A model generated the notes under the pieces. The model did not search any database. It had not been told where the DNA came from and was given only the letters and a program-made list of their open reading frames with translations. The translations under genes were made by a program, and so were the position numbers. A stretch of 64,000 nucleotides of DNA from Paenibacillus auburnensis (GTDB lineage: Bacteria > Bacillota > Bacilli > Paenibacillales > Paenibacillaceae): assembly GCF_927798115.1 (NCBI RefSeq), contig NZ_CAKMMG010000004.1, positions 297,399-361,398 of the forward strand. The letters run 5' to 3'. This document shows, piece by piece, positions 9,008 through 17,820 of this stretch; the stretch's first letter is position 1, and each line of letters starts with the position of its first letter.

Positions 9008-9056
9008 CTAGACAAAAAGTAAAATTGCACCTGCTAAATTCCGTCACTTTGTCTAG
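9008..9056. promoter_or_regulatory. Inverted CTAGACAAA ... TTTGTCTAG pair upstream of the transporter operon
   Basis: Perfect 9-bp arms at 9008-9016 and 9048-9056, 31 bp apart, lie in the divergent region between the transporter operon (start 8873) and the diguanylate cyclase gene. The core TAGACA matches the palindrome at 414-432. The rest of the 8874-9142 gap is AT-rich with no other coding or RNA feature that I can support. Confidence 0.45.
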
Positions 9057-9142
9057 CCACCGGCTATTATTGTTACGGATCGCTTCAAAACTGTGATACT
9101 ATTTACTCATATATCCTTGCTAAAACAGGAGACCCTTTACCG

Positions 9143-9253
9143 ATGCTAAATGCACATAATAATGCCCCATGGTTATCTAAGGCGCAGTTTGCGGCCCCGG
9201 ACCCTGCATCTGATGATCATCCTGCATGGAGGAACATCGCATGGGCTCTTTAA
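9143..9253 (+). CDS. Possible 36-residue leader ORF overlapping the diguanylate cyclase start
   Basis: ATG 9143 is preceded by ACAGGAGA (11 nt spacing) and opens a frame of 36 codons that ends at TAA 9251-9253, 13 nt inside the next gene. The peptide has no hydrophobic or repeated feature. It could be a translationally coupled leader peptide, or only a chance frame. Conservation was not testable here. Confidence 0.3.
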   Translation: MLNAHNNAPWLSKAQFAAPDPASDDHPAWRNIAWAL

Positions 9254-10833
9254 TTTCAAATTATATTGTCATCGTCTCCATATCCGGTGTACTGAGCGCG
9301 CTCCTCGCCCTGTTTGCTTACTATAAGAAGACCGATTTCGCGGGAAACAAGCCGTTTATTTACAGCTCCTTCTTTTCAGCGGTCTATACGTTCGGCTTCG
9401 CACTGGAGCTGTCGGGGAGCACCATGGAGGAAATCGGGTTCTGGATCAAAGTAGAGTATCTGGGCATGCCTTTTATCGCGCCTTCCAGCCTGATTATGAT
9501 TATGTACTTCGTGGGATTGGAGCGTTTAATTAATAAAAAGCTGCTGACTCTGCTGTATTCCATTCCCTGCATCTCTGTACTGCTCGTATGGACCAATGAG
9601 TCTCATCATTTGTTCTACCAGTCGATGCTATTCCGGGAGAATGCCCCCACTCCGCTGGTTGATGTTGTGATGGGCCCCTGGTATATCGTGCAGGGCAGCA
9701 TGACTTTTGGATGTATGCTGGCCGGAATGTGCCTGATTCTCTGGCAGTGGAACCGGATGAAGCGGGTCTACCGGAGGCAGATGATTACGATCTTTATCGG
9801 GCAGTTCCTCCCGGCTCTGGGTGCATTCCTCTACCTGATAGACAAGACTCCCTACGGCATGGATCCCGTGCCGATTATCATGAGCATAACTTCAACGCTG
9901 TACATTTGGGCCATTCTCTCCCGGGGGATGCTGACTGCGGCTCCCATTGCCCGAGAGAATCTGTTCGAGAGCATGCGTGACGGGGTACTGGTCACCGACC
10001 GTTCCGATATGCTGATCGACTACAACCGGGCCGCTACCGAAATGCTGGAGGGCCTGGACTCCTCGGCTATCGGGCATCCTTTGGCCAAGCTGTTTCTGCC
10101 TGCCGGCAAAGAAGCCGTGGATTATGTAATGAATGCGGACCCGCTGTTGAGTGAGGAGCGGGAGCTGGCCTGGAATTTTGGCGGCAGTACTTGTTATTAC
10201 CAGGTCCGCTCCTCTCCGGTACTGAAAAAGGATGGCAATCTGGCCGGGCGGATGATTATGCTGATCGACGTGACCGAACGGACCCTGCTCCAGGAGAAGC
10301 TGCAGCAGCTTGCCACCATCGACAGCTTGACCGGCATTTACAACCGTACCTATTTCATGGAACGAAGCCGCACGCTGCTGGAAGAGGCCTCCATGAATCA
10401 GATCCCGGTCTCGATCATTTTGCTGGACATCGACTTTTTCAAAAATATCAATGACCGTTATGGTCATCAGTATGGTGACATGGCGCTCCAGCACATTGTG
10501 GGGGTATGCCGCAGACATACCCGCGAAGGGGATGTATTCGGTCGTTACGGAGGCGAGGAATTCGTGATGTGTCTGCCTGACACATCACTCCAGCAAGCGG
10601 CTTTATTGTCGGAGGCGATCCGTAAGGATATTGAACGCAGCGCATTTTATACACTTTCAGGACCTATCAATGTAACGGCCAGCTTCGGGGTGGCCGAGGC
10701 TGGCCGGGAGAATATCTCCCTGGAAGAGCTGCTCTCCGAAGCCGATCATGCCCTGTACACTTCCAAGCGCAACGGCCGCAATGCTGTCCACATGTCCAGC
10801 GGGGCAGCTATTACCCATTTCACTCCGCTCTAG
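9241..10833 (+). CDS. Membrane-bound diguanylate cyclase (7TM-PAS-GGDEF)
   Basis: This 530-residue protein has an N-terminal sensor of seven hydrophobic segments (about 5-225, resembling the histidine-kinase-type 7TM domain), a PAS-like domain (about 235-355), and a GGDEF domain (about 360-525). The active-site motif is GGEEF (FGRYGGEEFVMCLP) and the metal-binding aspartate lies in LLDIDFFKNIND. These are the features of an active enzyme that makes c-di-GMP from two GTP. No RxxD inhibitory site is obvious before GGEEF. ATG 9241 is chosen because GGAGGAAC lies just upstream; the ATG at 9226 lacks a site. A c-di-GMP riboswitch lies at 38.25 kb in the same window. Confidence 0.9.
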   Translation: MGSLISNYIVIVSISGVLSALLALFAYYKKTDFAGNKPFIYSSFFSAVYTFGFALELSGSTMEEIGFWIKVEYLGMPFIAPSSLIMIMYFVGLERLINKKLLTLLYSIPCISVLLVWTNESHHLFYQSMLFRENAPTPLVDVVMGPWYIVQGSMTFGCMLAGMCLILWQWNRMKRVYRRQMITIFIGQFLPALGAFLYLIDKTPYGMDPVPIIMSITSTLYIWAILSRGMLTAAPIARENLFESMRDGVLVTDRSDMLIDYNRAATEMLEGLDSSAIGHPLAKLFLPAGKEAVDYVMNADPLLSEERELAWNFGGSTCYYQVRSSPVLKKDGNLAGRMIMLIDVTERTLLQEKLQQLATIDSLTGIYNRTYFMERSRTLLEEASMNQIPVSIILLDIDFFKNINDRYGHQYGDMALQHIVGVCRRHTREGDVFGRYGGEEFVMCLPDTSLQQAALLSEAIRKDIERSAFYTLSGPINVTASFGVAEAGRENISLEELLSEADHALYTSKRNGRNAVHMSSGAAITHFTPL

Positions 10834-10850
10834 CAAATACTGCATTACGC

Positions 10851-10886
10851 CAGACAGCCCCGTTCCATTGGAAACGGGGCTGTCTG
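10851..10886 (+). terminator. Rho-independent terminator after the diguanylate cyclase gene
   Basis: A 14-bp stem (CAGACAGCCCCGTT and complement) with an 8-nt loop lies 18 bp past the stop and is followed by a moderately T-rich stretch. It sits between convergent genes and may also serve the minus-strand hydrolase. Confidence 0.75.
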
Positions 10887-10924
10887 TTTACTATCTGTTT
10901 GTATGCAATAAGGCTTGAATCTGT

Positions 10925-11779
10925 TTATTTCGGTCCGGCCATGAAATAGTCTACGCCCTTCAGCAAATCTCCGGGCAGTTCTTCAAGCTTCAGGTAGTCT
11001 TTCATTTCCAGCACTACCCGCTCCCGGTTGTGTCCGAACACATCCACCACCCGGGCCAAACGTTCCCATGGCGCCAGATCAGCGCGGAAATCCTGGTCAT
11101 TCATCGGAACACCATGAGACTCTACATACCATTCCGCACCGAATCCGTACGCCATTTCAAGCAGTCTGAGGAAGCCGGTGCTGCTGTACTTATACGGGCC
11201 GCCATAAACGGAAGGACCCAGCGCATCCCCCAGGAATAGAACCTTGTCCTCTTGAACATAGAGCACGCAGGAGTCTGCCGAGTGATCACCGCCGACATGA
11301 ATCAGCTCACAAGTCACTCCCCCAAGATCAAAAGTGATCCTGCCGGTGAATATAATATCTGGCTGCCTAATGGTAACCGCCCCGGAATCACCGTATTCCA
11401 GACGGATATGCTGCACGCTTGCTTCACTGATTGTACCTGCTTGTACCAGTTCAGCCATTTCTTCCTCTGACCAGCCGCGTCCGCTTAAAGCAGCCAGAGC
11501 CTCTGCGGTTTCCTCATGGGCAACCGCCGGAATATCCCACCCACTCATACCGAAGCTGTGATCCCAGTGCCAGTGCGTCAGCACCAGCATATCCGGCAGC
11601 CGGCAGCCACGCCGCTCCAGCTCCTCGCGGAATTGCCCGGCATGGGCAGGCGAAGCGCCCGCATCCATCAAAAGCGTCCGCCGCTCTCCCGTAATTGCCG
11701 CCAGCACCGGACGGTCGGTTGCATGCTCCGCGTGCATGATCAGAATATGTGGACTAATCTGCTCGAATTTATGCTCCAT
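10925..11779 (-). CDS. MBL-fold metallo-hydrolase
   Basis: This 284-residue metallo-beta-lactamase-fold protein has the metal-binding motif THWHWDH (HxHxDH) near residue 80, a later histidine in HVGGDHSADS, and the aspartate in FLGDALG. It resembles the glyoxalase II-like branch of general hydrolases, and the substrate cannot be told. Start ATG 11779 follows AGGAGG with 8 nt spacing. It stands alone on the minus strand; the 261-bp gap upstream is AT-rich and holds a short CAACTGCAGTTG palindrome at 11942-11953. Confidence 0.8.
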   Translation of the reverse strand: MEHKFEQISPHILIMHAEHATDRPVLAAITGERRTLLMDAGASPAHAGQFREELERRGCRLPDMLVLTHWHWDHSFGMSGWDIPAVAHEETAEALAALSGRGWSEEEMAELVQAGTISEASVQHIRLEYGDSGAVTIRQPDIIFTGRITFDLGGVTCELIHVGGDHSADSCVLYVQEDKVLFLGDALGPSVYGGPYKYSSTGFLRLLEMAYGFGAEWYVESHGVPMNDQDFRADLAPWERLARVVDVFGHNRERVVLEMKDYLKLEELPGDLLKGVDYFMAGPK

Positions 11780-12040
11780 TCCCAGCTTCCTCCTGTGCAA
11801 TCAATCAAGATAAATAAAGGCAGACCCGCAAAGTATATCCCGTCATTCTTTTGGCGATAACAGCACCCATAGCGATATCTCCGGACCGGGCATATTTACA
11901 GCGCTTTATCCCTTCATGTTGCATCAAATGGACGTTTTAATCAACTGCAGTTGTTTGCGACAGCAGGGTTTAAGTTTAATAGAGGTTAGTTAATCTAAAT
12001 CGGCCCTGTGAACGGGACAGCCGATAAGGAGGATTTTGCG

Positions 12041-12886
12041 ATGATCAAAATCGGGCTAACCGGTTTCGGGGACCATGAAGAGCTATACGGCAAAATCAAA
12101 CCGGCCGAACGCCTGCCTGCATACAGCGCACATTTTCCCATCGTGGAAATCGACAGTTCCTTTTATGCTGTGCAGCCGGTCAAAAATTACGTGAAATGGG
12201 TCAGCCAGACCCCCGATGAGTTCAAGTTTATCGTTAAAGCCTACCAGGGGATGACTGGGCACCTGCGCAGAAAAAAGAATTATTACGATACGCCAGGAGA
12301 AATGTACGAGGCCTTTCACACCTCCATTGCCCCGGTAAAAGCAGCCGGGAAGCTGGCGATGGCGCTCTTCCAATTCCCTCCATGGTTCGATTGCACCAAG
12401 GAAAACGTGGAATTCCTCCGCGAGGCCAAGGAACGGATGCTGGATGTCCCGGCTGCAGTCGAATTCCGCAATGAATCCTGGTACAGTCCGGAAATGCGCG
12501 ATAAAACGCTGAGTTTTCTTACCCAGGAAGGCTGGATTCATACCGTAGCCGACGAGCCTCAGGCAGGATCGGGCTCCATTCCGGTTGTGCCTGTAGCGAC
12601 AACACCGGATATAACCTATGTCCGGCTGCACGGCCGCAATACCCAAGGCTGGAATCAGAGCAGCCACCCCGACTGGCGTAAGCTGCGTTATTTGTACCGC
12701 TACAGCACAGAAGAACTGACAGAGTGGCGTGATCGGCTGCGGGAGCTTGAAAAAACATGCCGGGAGCTGTATGTAGTCTTCAATAATAATTCCGCCGGCG
12801 ATGCCACACCCAATGCGAAAGAATTACAGGCATTACTGGGAATTGACGGCGGCCTGGCACCGCTTCAGCTAGACTTATTCAACTAG
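12041..12886 (+). CDS. DUF72 domain protein (YecE-like)
   Basis: This 281-residue cytoplasmic protein has the DUF72 TIM-barrel pattern: IGLTGFGDHEELY at the N-terminus, PIVEIDSSFYAVQP, FIVKAYQGMTGH, LFQFPPWF, and YVRLHGRN with YVVFNNNSAGDATPNA near the end. The biochemical role of the family is not settled. ATG 12041 follows AAGGAGG. The gene is 108 bp upstream of the alpha-amylase and could share its promoter, but no clear link between the two is known. Confidence 0.85.
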   Translation: MIKIGLTGFGDHEELYGKIKPAERLPAYSAHFPIVEIDSSFYAVQPVKNYVKWVSQTPDEFKFIVKAYQGMTGHLRRKKNYYDTPGEMYEAFHTSIAPVKAAGKLAMALFQFPPWFDCTKENVEFLREAKERMLDVPAAVEFRNESWYSPEMRDKTLSFLTQEGWIHTVADEPQAGSGSIPVVPVATTPDITYVRLHGRNTQGWNQSSHPDWRKLRYLYRYSTEELTEWRDRLRELEKTCRELYVVFNNNSAGDATPNAKELQALLGIDGGLAPLQLDLFN

Positions 12887-12994
12887 GCCCCGCTAGCACC
12901 AAGTTCTACATATATCTCTTTTACTCCTTGGCAGCGCATTGAACTACCAAAAATCACTATTCAGCACTTGAATTTATAAGGAGGCAAAAAGGGA

Positions 12995-14500
12995 ATGAAG
13001 AGAAATCATACGATGATGCAGTTTTTCGAATGGCATGTTGCGGCAGACGGGCAGCACTGGAAGAGGCTGGCGGAGATGGCACCGGAGCTGAAGGCCGGTT
13101 TTATTGACTCCGTCTGGGTTCCGCCTGTAACGAAGGCCATTACGCCGGAAGACACGGGTTATGGTGTGTATGATTTGTACGATCTGGGTGAGTTTGATCA
13201 AAAAGGAACGGTCCGCACGAAATACGGCACGAAACAGGAGCTGGTTGAGGCCATTGCCGAGTGCTTAAAGAACGGCATTGCCGTATACGTTGATCTCGTT
13301 ATGAATCATAAAGCGGGTGCAGACGAGACAGAAGTCTTTGAAGTTATTGAGGTTGACCCGAACGACCGCAACAAGGAGATCTCTGCCCCCTTCGAGATCG
13401 AAGGCTGGACCAAGTTCACCTTTCCGGGGCGCGGTGATGAGTATTCCTCTTTCAAATGGGATCATACCCATTTCAACGGTACCGATTTCGATGCGAAGGA
13501 AGGCCGGACCGGAGTATTCCGGATCAACGGGGAGAACAAGGCCTGGAACCCGAACGTCGACGACGAGTTCGGCAACTATGATTACCTGATGTTCGCCAAT
13601 ATCGATTACAGCCATGAGGATGTCAAACGCGAGATGCTGGAATGGGGGAAATGGCTGGTCGATACACTGCAGTGCAGCGGCTACCGCCTCGATGCCATCA
13701 AGCATATCAACCATGAGTTCATTAAGGAATTCGCCCTGGAAATGGGCAAAAAACGGGGAGAGGACTTCTACATCGTCGGCGAATTCTGGAACGACAATCT
13801 GGAAGCCTGCCGGGAATTCCTGAATACGGTGGATTATCAGATCGACCTGTTCGATGTGTCGCTGCATTATAAGCTCTACGCAGCCGCGCTGGGCGGCAGG
13901 GATTTCGATTTGACGCATATTTTTGATGACACGCTTGTCCAGACTCACCCCGGCAATGCCGTAACCTTCGTGGATAACCATGATTCACAGCCCCACGAGG
14001 CGCTGGAGTCCTGGGTTGGCGACTGGTTTAAGCAGAGCGCCTACGCCCTGATCCTCCTGCGACGGGACGGGTATCCGGTGGTCTTCTACGGTGACTATTA
14101 CGGAATCGGCGGGCCGGTTCCGGTGGACGGCAAAAAGGCGGCCATCGATCCGCTGCTGTACACCCGCTATCACAAAGCCTACGGGGAACAGGATGATTAC
14201 TTCGACCATCCCAACACGATCGGCTGGGTGCGGCGCGGCGTGGAGGAGCTTCCGGGCTCAGGCTGTGCGGTGATCATCTCCAATGGAGACAACGGCGAGA
14301 AACGGATGTTCGTGGGTGAAGAGCGTGCGGGGGAAGTCTGGGAGGATTTCACCCATAACCGCGAAGAGCAGGTGACGATTGGCGAGGATGGCTGGGCTGT
14401 GTTCCCGGTGAACGGCGGCAGTGTATCCGTCTGGGCTCTGCCTGATGAGGAGAATACGGACCCGGAAGAGGCTCCCGCAAGCGGTGAGGACGCGTCATAA
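12995..14500 (+). CDS. Cytoplasmic alpha-amylase, GH13 family
   Basis: This 501-residue enzyme lacks a signal peptide, so it acts on intracellular alpha-glucans or maltodextrins. The four GH13 regions are visible: DLVMNHKAGAD (I), GYRLDAIKHI with the nucleophile Asp (II), IVGEFW with the acid/base Glu (III) and FVDNHDSQ (IV). The opening MKRNHTMMQFFEWHV is typical of the GH13_5 liquefying/intracellular amylase group. The ribosome site AAGGAGG precedes ATG 12995. The C-terminal ~15 residues are acidic and probably disordered. A terminator follows at 14548. Confidence 0.93.
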   Translation: MKRNHTMMQFFEWHVAADGQHWKRLAEMAPELKAGFIDSVWVPPVTKAITPEDTGYGVYDLYDLGEFDQKGTVRTKYGTKQELVEAIAECLKNGIAVYVDLVMNHKAGADETEVFEVIEVDPNDRNKEISAPFEIEGWTKFTFPGRGDEYSSFKWDHTHFNGTDFDAKEGRTGVFRINGENKAWNPNVDDEFGNYDYLMFANIDYSHEDVKREMLEWGKWLVDTLQCSGYRLDAIKHINHEFIKEFALEMGKKRGEDFYIVGEFWNDNLEACREFLNTVDYQIDLFDVSLHYKLYAAALGGRDFDLTHIFDDTLVQTHPGNAVTFVDNHDSQPHEALESWVGDWFKQSAYALILLRRDGYPVVFYGDYYGIGGPVPVDGKKAAIDPLLYTRYHKAYGEQDDYFDHPNTIGWVRRGVEELPGSGCAVIISNGDNGEKRMFVGEERAGEVWEDFTHNREEQVTIGEDGWAVFPVNGGSVSVWALPDEENTDPEEAPASGEDAS

Positions 14501-14547
14501 GCAAGAAGAAACGGCTTGGCCGTTACGTAAATCATATTACAAAAAAA

Positions 14548-14587
14548 AGAGGGGAGCCTCTGCCGCGCAGGCAGGGTTCCCCTCTTT
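14548..14587. terminator. Bidirectional terminator between alpha-amylase and bioY
   Basis: A hairpin with arms AAGAGGGGA/TCCCCTCTT plus an inner CCTCTGCC/GGCAGG stem has an A-run on its left and T's on its right. It can therefore terminate both convergent genes. Confidence 0.8.
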
Positions 14588-14600
14588 GCTGTTGCCGGGA

Positions 14601-15209
14601 TCAGCGGCTGAGCGGCGGATGCTCGCCTTCGGCCCATCCCCCGTTATCACTGTTCAGAATACGTTCCATCGGATATACCTGACGCACAGCGGTTACGACA
14701 CCTGCGCATAAAACGGCTTTGATCAGATCCCCCGGAATGAACGGCCACATGCCCGCGGTTAACGCTTTATTGAGCGAGTCCATGCCTGTGGAATGCGCCA
14801 GCCACCATACCCCTCCGGGATAGACAAGCAGCGCGCCAAACAGGAAATTGGCGGTAAGCAGCTTAGGAAACGTATATTTATTCTGCTGTGTGCGCTCGGC
14901 GCACAGGCCAATCAGGAAAGCAGCAAACGGCCAGGATAAAATATAGCCTGCTGTCGGCCCGACCAGCACGGCCATCCCTCCGCTGCCGCCCATCACCGGG
15001 AATCCGGCTGCGGCAAGACCAATGACAATCAGCACAGCCAAGGTGCCGTAGCGTGCTCCAAGAATAGCACCTGCCAGCATGACAGCCAGTGTCTGCAGCG
15101 TAATCGGCACAGCCGAAAAAGGCAGGTAAATTTTAAAAAAGCTGAGTGCGATCATGACTCCGGCAAACAATGCGCTGAATATCAGGCCGCGAGTCGTCCA
15201 CTTTTTCAT
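14601..15209 (-). CDS. bioY: Biotin ECF transporter substrate-binding subunit BioY
   Basis: This 202-residue membrane protein with six hydrophobic segments matches the BioY family: FSAVPITLQTLAVMLAGAIL, the loop GLAAAGFPVMGG, GPTAGYILSWPFAAFLIG and the C-terminal FIPGDLIKAVLCAGV. BioY binds biotin and works with an energising module of two ATPases and EcfT. It is divergent from ecfA/ecfA-ecfT with a 125-bp gap, which supports a joint function. The start follows GGGGGGA. No clear BirA operator was seen in the gap. Confidence 0.92.
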   Translation of the reverse strand: MKKWTTRGLIFSALFAGVMIALSFFKIYLPFSAVPITLQTLAVMLAGAILGARYGTLAVLIVIGLAAAGFPVMGGSGGMAVLVGPTAGYILSWPFAAFLIGLCAERTQQNKYTFPKLLTANFLFGALLVYPGGVWWLAHSTGMDSLNKALTAGMWPFIPGDLIKAVLCAGVVTAVRQVYPMERILNSDNGGWAEGEHPPLSR

Positions 15210-15334
15210 TTGTAGCAGTCCCCCCTTTTTTTTAGGAACACTATACCATCCCGCTCCTTATACATCAATCTCTAATCTCTGATATAATCAAGAGCAATTG
15301 TGCATTAACACTGTCAGGGAAGCAGGTAGGATTG

Positions 15335-16147
15335 ATGATTACGGCCCAAAATTTATCTTTGTTCTTCCGGGACGGCCAGTACAGGCTGCCGGTATTGCAG
15401 GGAATTTCCATTCCTATCGAACGCGGCGAATGGGTCGCGCTTACCGGGGCAAACGGCTGCGGCAAATCGTCTCTGATCCGTCTGTTCAACGGCCTGAATA
15501 TTCCGGCCGGAGGCAGCTTAACCGCAGCCGGACTTAATCTGCGTTCACCGGAGAACCGCACTGCGGTCAAGCAGCATATTCAGCTTGTATTCCAGAATCC
15601 CGAGGCCCAGAATGTAGGCTCTACCCCTTACGAGGACGTAGCCTTCGGTCTGGAGAACCGGGGGTTATCCCCAGGCGAGATGGAGAAGCGGATCACCCGG
15701 GTCCTGCAGCAGGTGGGGCTGGCGCATAAATCGGAAACCGATATCTCCGCCCTGTCCGGCGGGGAACGCCAGCGCCTGGCGGTAGCCTGCTGTCTCGCGC
15801 TTCAGGCAGAGATGATTATCTTCGATGAGGCTACATCTATGCTGGACCCCGCCGGACGCAGCGACATTCTGGATCTGGCCCGGAATCTATGGCGCCAGGG
15901 AACGACCATTCTCTGGGTCACCCAGCGGGTAGAGGAGCTTGCAGAGAGTCCAAGAGTAGCGGTTATGGGGCAGGGAACGATGCTGTATGACGGCGATCCC
16001 CGTACCCTGTTCTACAGCTCGGAGCTGCCCGGGCAGCTGGGCTGGGAGCCTGCACCGGTGATCTCCATCGGAAGGCTCCTGCAGGCGAAGGGCTGGCCCC
16101 TCAGGCTGCTGCCGCTGACCGAGCAGGAACTGGAGGCAATCCTATGA
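15335..16147 (+). CDS. ECF transporter ATP-binding protein EcfA
   Basis: This 270-residue ABC ATPase has Walker A GANGCGKSS, Q-loop VFQNPEAQNVGSTPYEDVAFGLEN (the ECF-specific Q-helix region), signature LSGGERQRLA and Walker B MIIFDEATSMLDP. It is one of the two nucleotide-binding subunits that drive uptake by ECF transporters. ATG 15335 is preferred over the adjacent TTG; AGGTAGG is the ribosome site. The stop overlaps the next gene by 4 bp (ATGA). With bioY divergent, biotin is the likely cargo, but a shared (group II) module cannot be ruled out. Confidence 0.9.
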   Translation: MITAQNLSLFFRDGQYRLPVLQGISIPIERGEWVALTGANGCGKSSLIRLFNGLNIPAGGSLTAAGLNLRSPENRTAVKQHIQLVFQNPEAQNVGSTPYEDVAFGLENRGLSPGEMEKRITRVLQQVGLAHKSETDISALSGGERQRLAVACCLALQAEMIIFDEATSMLDPAGRSDILDLARNLWRQGTTILWVTQRVEELAESPRVAVMGQGTMLYDGDPRTLFYSSELPGQLGWEPAPVISIGRLLQAKGWPLRLLPLTEQELEAIL

Positions 16148-17820
16148 GCATGAGCATCCGGGCGGAGAAGATCTCCTTCTTCTACGATACTGCAGCCGCC
16201 CTCCAGGACATCAATCTGGAGATCAGCCAGGGAACACTGACCGTCCTCTGCGGTGTGACCGGAAGCGGCAAGTCCACTCTGCTGCGGGTGCTTGCAGGAC
16301 TTGCCGCCCCTGCTGCGGGAAGGGTTGTTTATGCTGCTGGCCCAGGGGACGAGCCTAACGTATCCATAGTATTTCAACAGCCGGAGACCCAGCTGTTTGC
16401 AGGCAATGTGCATAAGGAAATTGAGTATGGCCTGGAGCAGCACGGAGTGCCGAAGGCGCAGCGGGCGGAGCGGATCCGCAGCGCCCTGTCCAAGGTAGGA
16501 CTGCCTTATGAGAGCTTCGCCGGACGTTCTCCTTTCCTCCTCAGCGGAGGAGAGAAGCGGCGGCTGTGTATCGCTGCCGCTATTGCTACACAGCCCGGGC
16601 TGCTGATTCTCGACGAGCCGACCGCCGGATTGGATCCGCAGGCGGCGCAGGCGCTGCTCACGCTGGTGCAGGAACTGCGGGCGGGCGGCATCACCCTGAT
16701 CATCGGTACGCATGATCTGGACAGCTTCCTTCCGCTGGCCGACCAAGCGGTCGTGATGTCCCAGGGCTCCGTCCATTATGACGGGCCCGCCGCACCGCTG
16801 GCGGCCGACCACCTGCTGCTCCGTTCAGCCGGGCTGGAGCCGCCCGCCTACTCGCGCATCGGGCACAGACTCCGCCGGCAGGGACTGCTGGCGGAGCAGC
16901 CGGACAGCCTGGATGCGCTGCTGGCCGGGCTGAGCTTGCAGCTGCCTCCCGCACCTGCGGAAGCTGGCAGGCCCCAGACACCTGAGGAAGCGCAGCTGGA
17001 GGCTCCGCCTGCCAACGACAACCCGGAAGCTCCCGTCAGGGAGCATAGCCAAACAGCCCCGCGCCGGAGGTTCTGGCAGGGGCTTGACCCCCGCGTGAAA
17101 TGGCTGGGGATGGTGCTGGGTTCACTGGTTGTACTGGGCATGAACAGCTTGACTCCGCTGCTGCTCACCGCTGCCCTTGTTGCCGGATTAATCGGAACTG
17201 CGGGAATTTCCTGGAGCCGGACGGCAAGGTTCTTCCGTCCGTTCCTGCTGATGTTCCTGTTCCTCTGGCTGCTGTCTGCGCTTGACTGGGCATCCCCGGA
17301 CATTACCCTCGGGTTCCTGGGCTTCAGCTCGGCAGGCATCCTGCGCGGGGGGCTGAACGTGCTGCGCTTCCTGCTGCTCATTGCCCTTGGCTTCCTGTTC
17401 ACGGAGACAACCACCGGCGCACCGCTGCGCGAAGCGCTGGAGTGGGCCATTGCCCCGCTGAAGAAGCTGGGCATCCGTACCCGGGGCTGGTCGCTGGCCG
17501 TATCCGTCACGCTGCAGTTCGTGCCCTGGATTCTCGGCAAGCTGAGCCAGCTGCAGCTGGCGCTGAAGTCGCGTGGGAGACTTCAGCGCGGTCCCGCGCG
17601 CTGGAGTCCCCGGCAGATTAGCTTACTTATTGTGCCGCTTCTGATTCTTGTCATCGGCATGGGGGATGAGCTGGCTACAGCCGTTGAATCCCGCGGTTAT
17701 GACCCGCAGAAAGCACGGACTCCTTCGTATCAGCTGAACTGGCAGCCTAAGGACACGCTGGCGCTGGCCAGTGTTATGCTTATGGCGGCTTTGCTGTGGT
17801 GGGTCTCCCGGATCAGCTGA
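16144..17820 (+). CDS. EcfA-EcfT fusion: ECF transporter ATPase joined to transmembrane subunit
   Basis: This 558-residue protein joins two usually separate subunits. Residues 1-~250 form an ABC ATPase (Walker A GVTGSGKST, Q-loop VFQQPETQLFA, signature LSGGEKRR, Walker B LLILDEPTAGLDP). A Pro/Glu/Ala-rich linker spans about 265-310. Residues ~315-558 form EcfT with about five membrane segments and the two cytoplasmic Arg-Gly motifs (LKSRGRLQRG and VESRGYDPQKA) that couple to the ATPases. The overlap of 4 bp with the upstream ecfA indicates coupling. It overlaps the convergent nitroreductase gene by 8 bp. Confidence 0.9.
   Translation: MSMSIRAEKISFFYDTAAALQDINLEISQGTLTVLCGVTGSGKSTLLRVLAGLAAPAAGRVVYAAGPGDEPNVSIVFQQPETQLFAGNVHKEIEYGLEQHGVPKAQRAERIRSALSKVGLPYESFAGRSPFLLSGGEKRRLCIAAAIATQPGLLILDEPTAGLDPQAAQALLTLVQELRAGGITLIIGTHDLDSFLPLADQAVVMSQGSVHYDGPAAPLAADHLLLRSAGLEPPAYSRIGHRLRRQGLLAEQPDSLDALLAGLSLQLPPAPAEAGRPQTPEEAQLEAPPANDNPEAPVREHSQTAPRRRFWQGLDPRVKWLGMVLGSLVVLGMNSLTPLLLTAALVAGLIGTAGISWSRTARFFRPFLLMFLFLWLLSALDWASPDITLGFLGFSSAGILRGGLNVLRFLLLIALGFLFTETTTGAPLREALEWAIAPLKKLGIRTRGWSLAVSVTLQFVPWILGKLSQLQLALKSRGRLQRGPARWSPRQISLLIVPLLILVIGMGDELATAVESRGYDPQKARTPSYQLNWQPKDTLALASVMLMAALLWWVSRIS

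Noticed and set aside
8874..9142. TPP or purine riboswitch for the transporter operon
   Set aside because: None of the conserved core motifs of these RNAs is visible on either strand.
11942..11953. CAACTGCAGTTG palindrome before the DUF72 gene
   Set aside because: Twelve bases only, contains the common CTGCAG core, and no second copy or regulator nearby.
15210..15334. BirA operator between bioY and ecfA
   Set aside because: No TTGTTAAC/GTTAACAA inverted pair was found.
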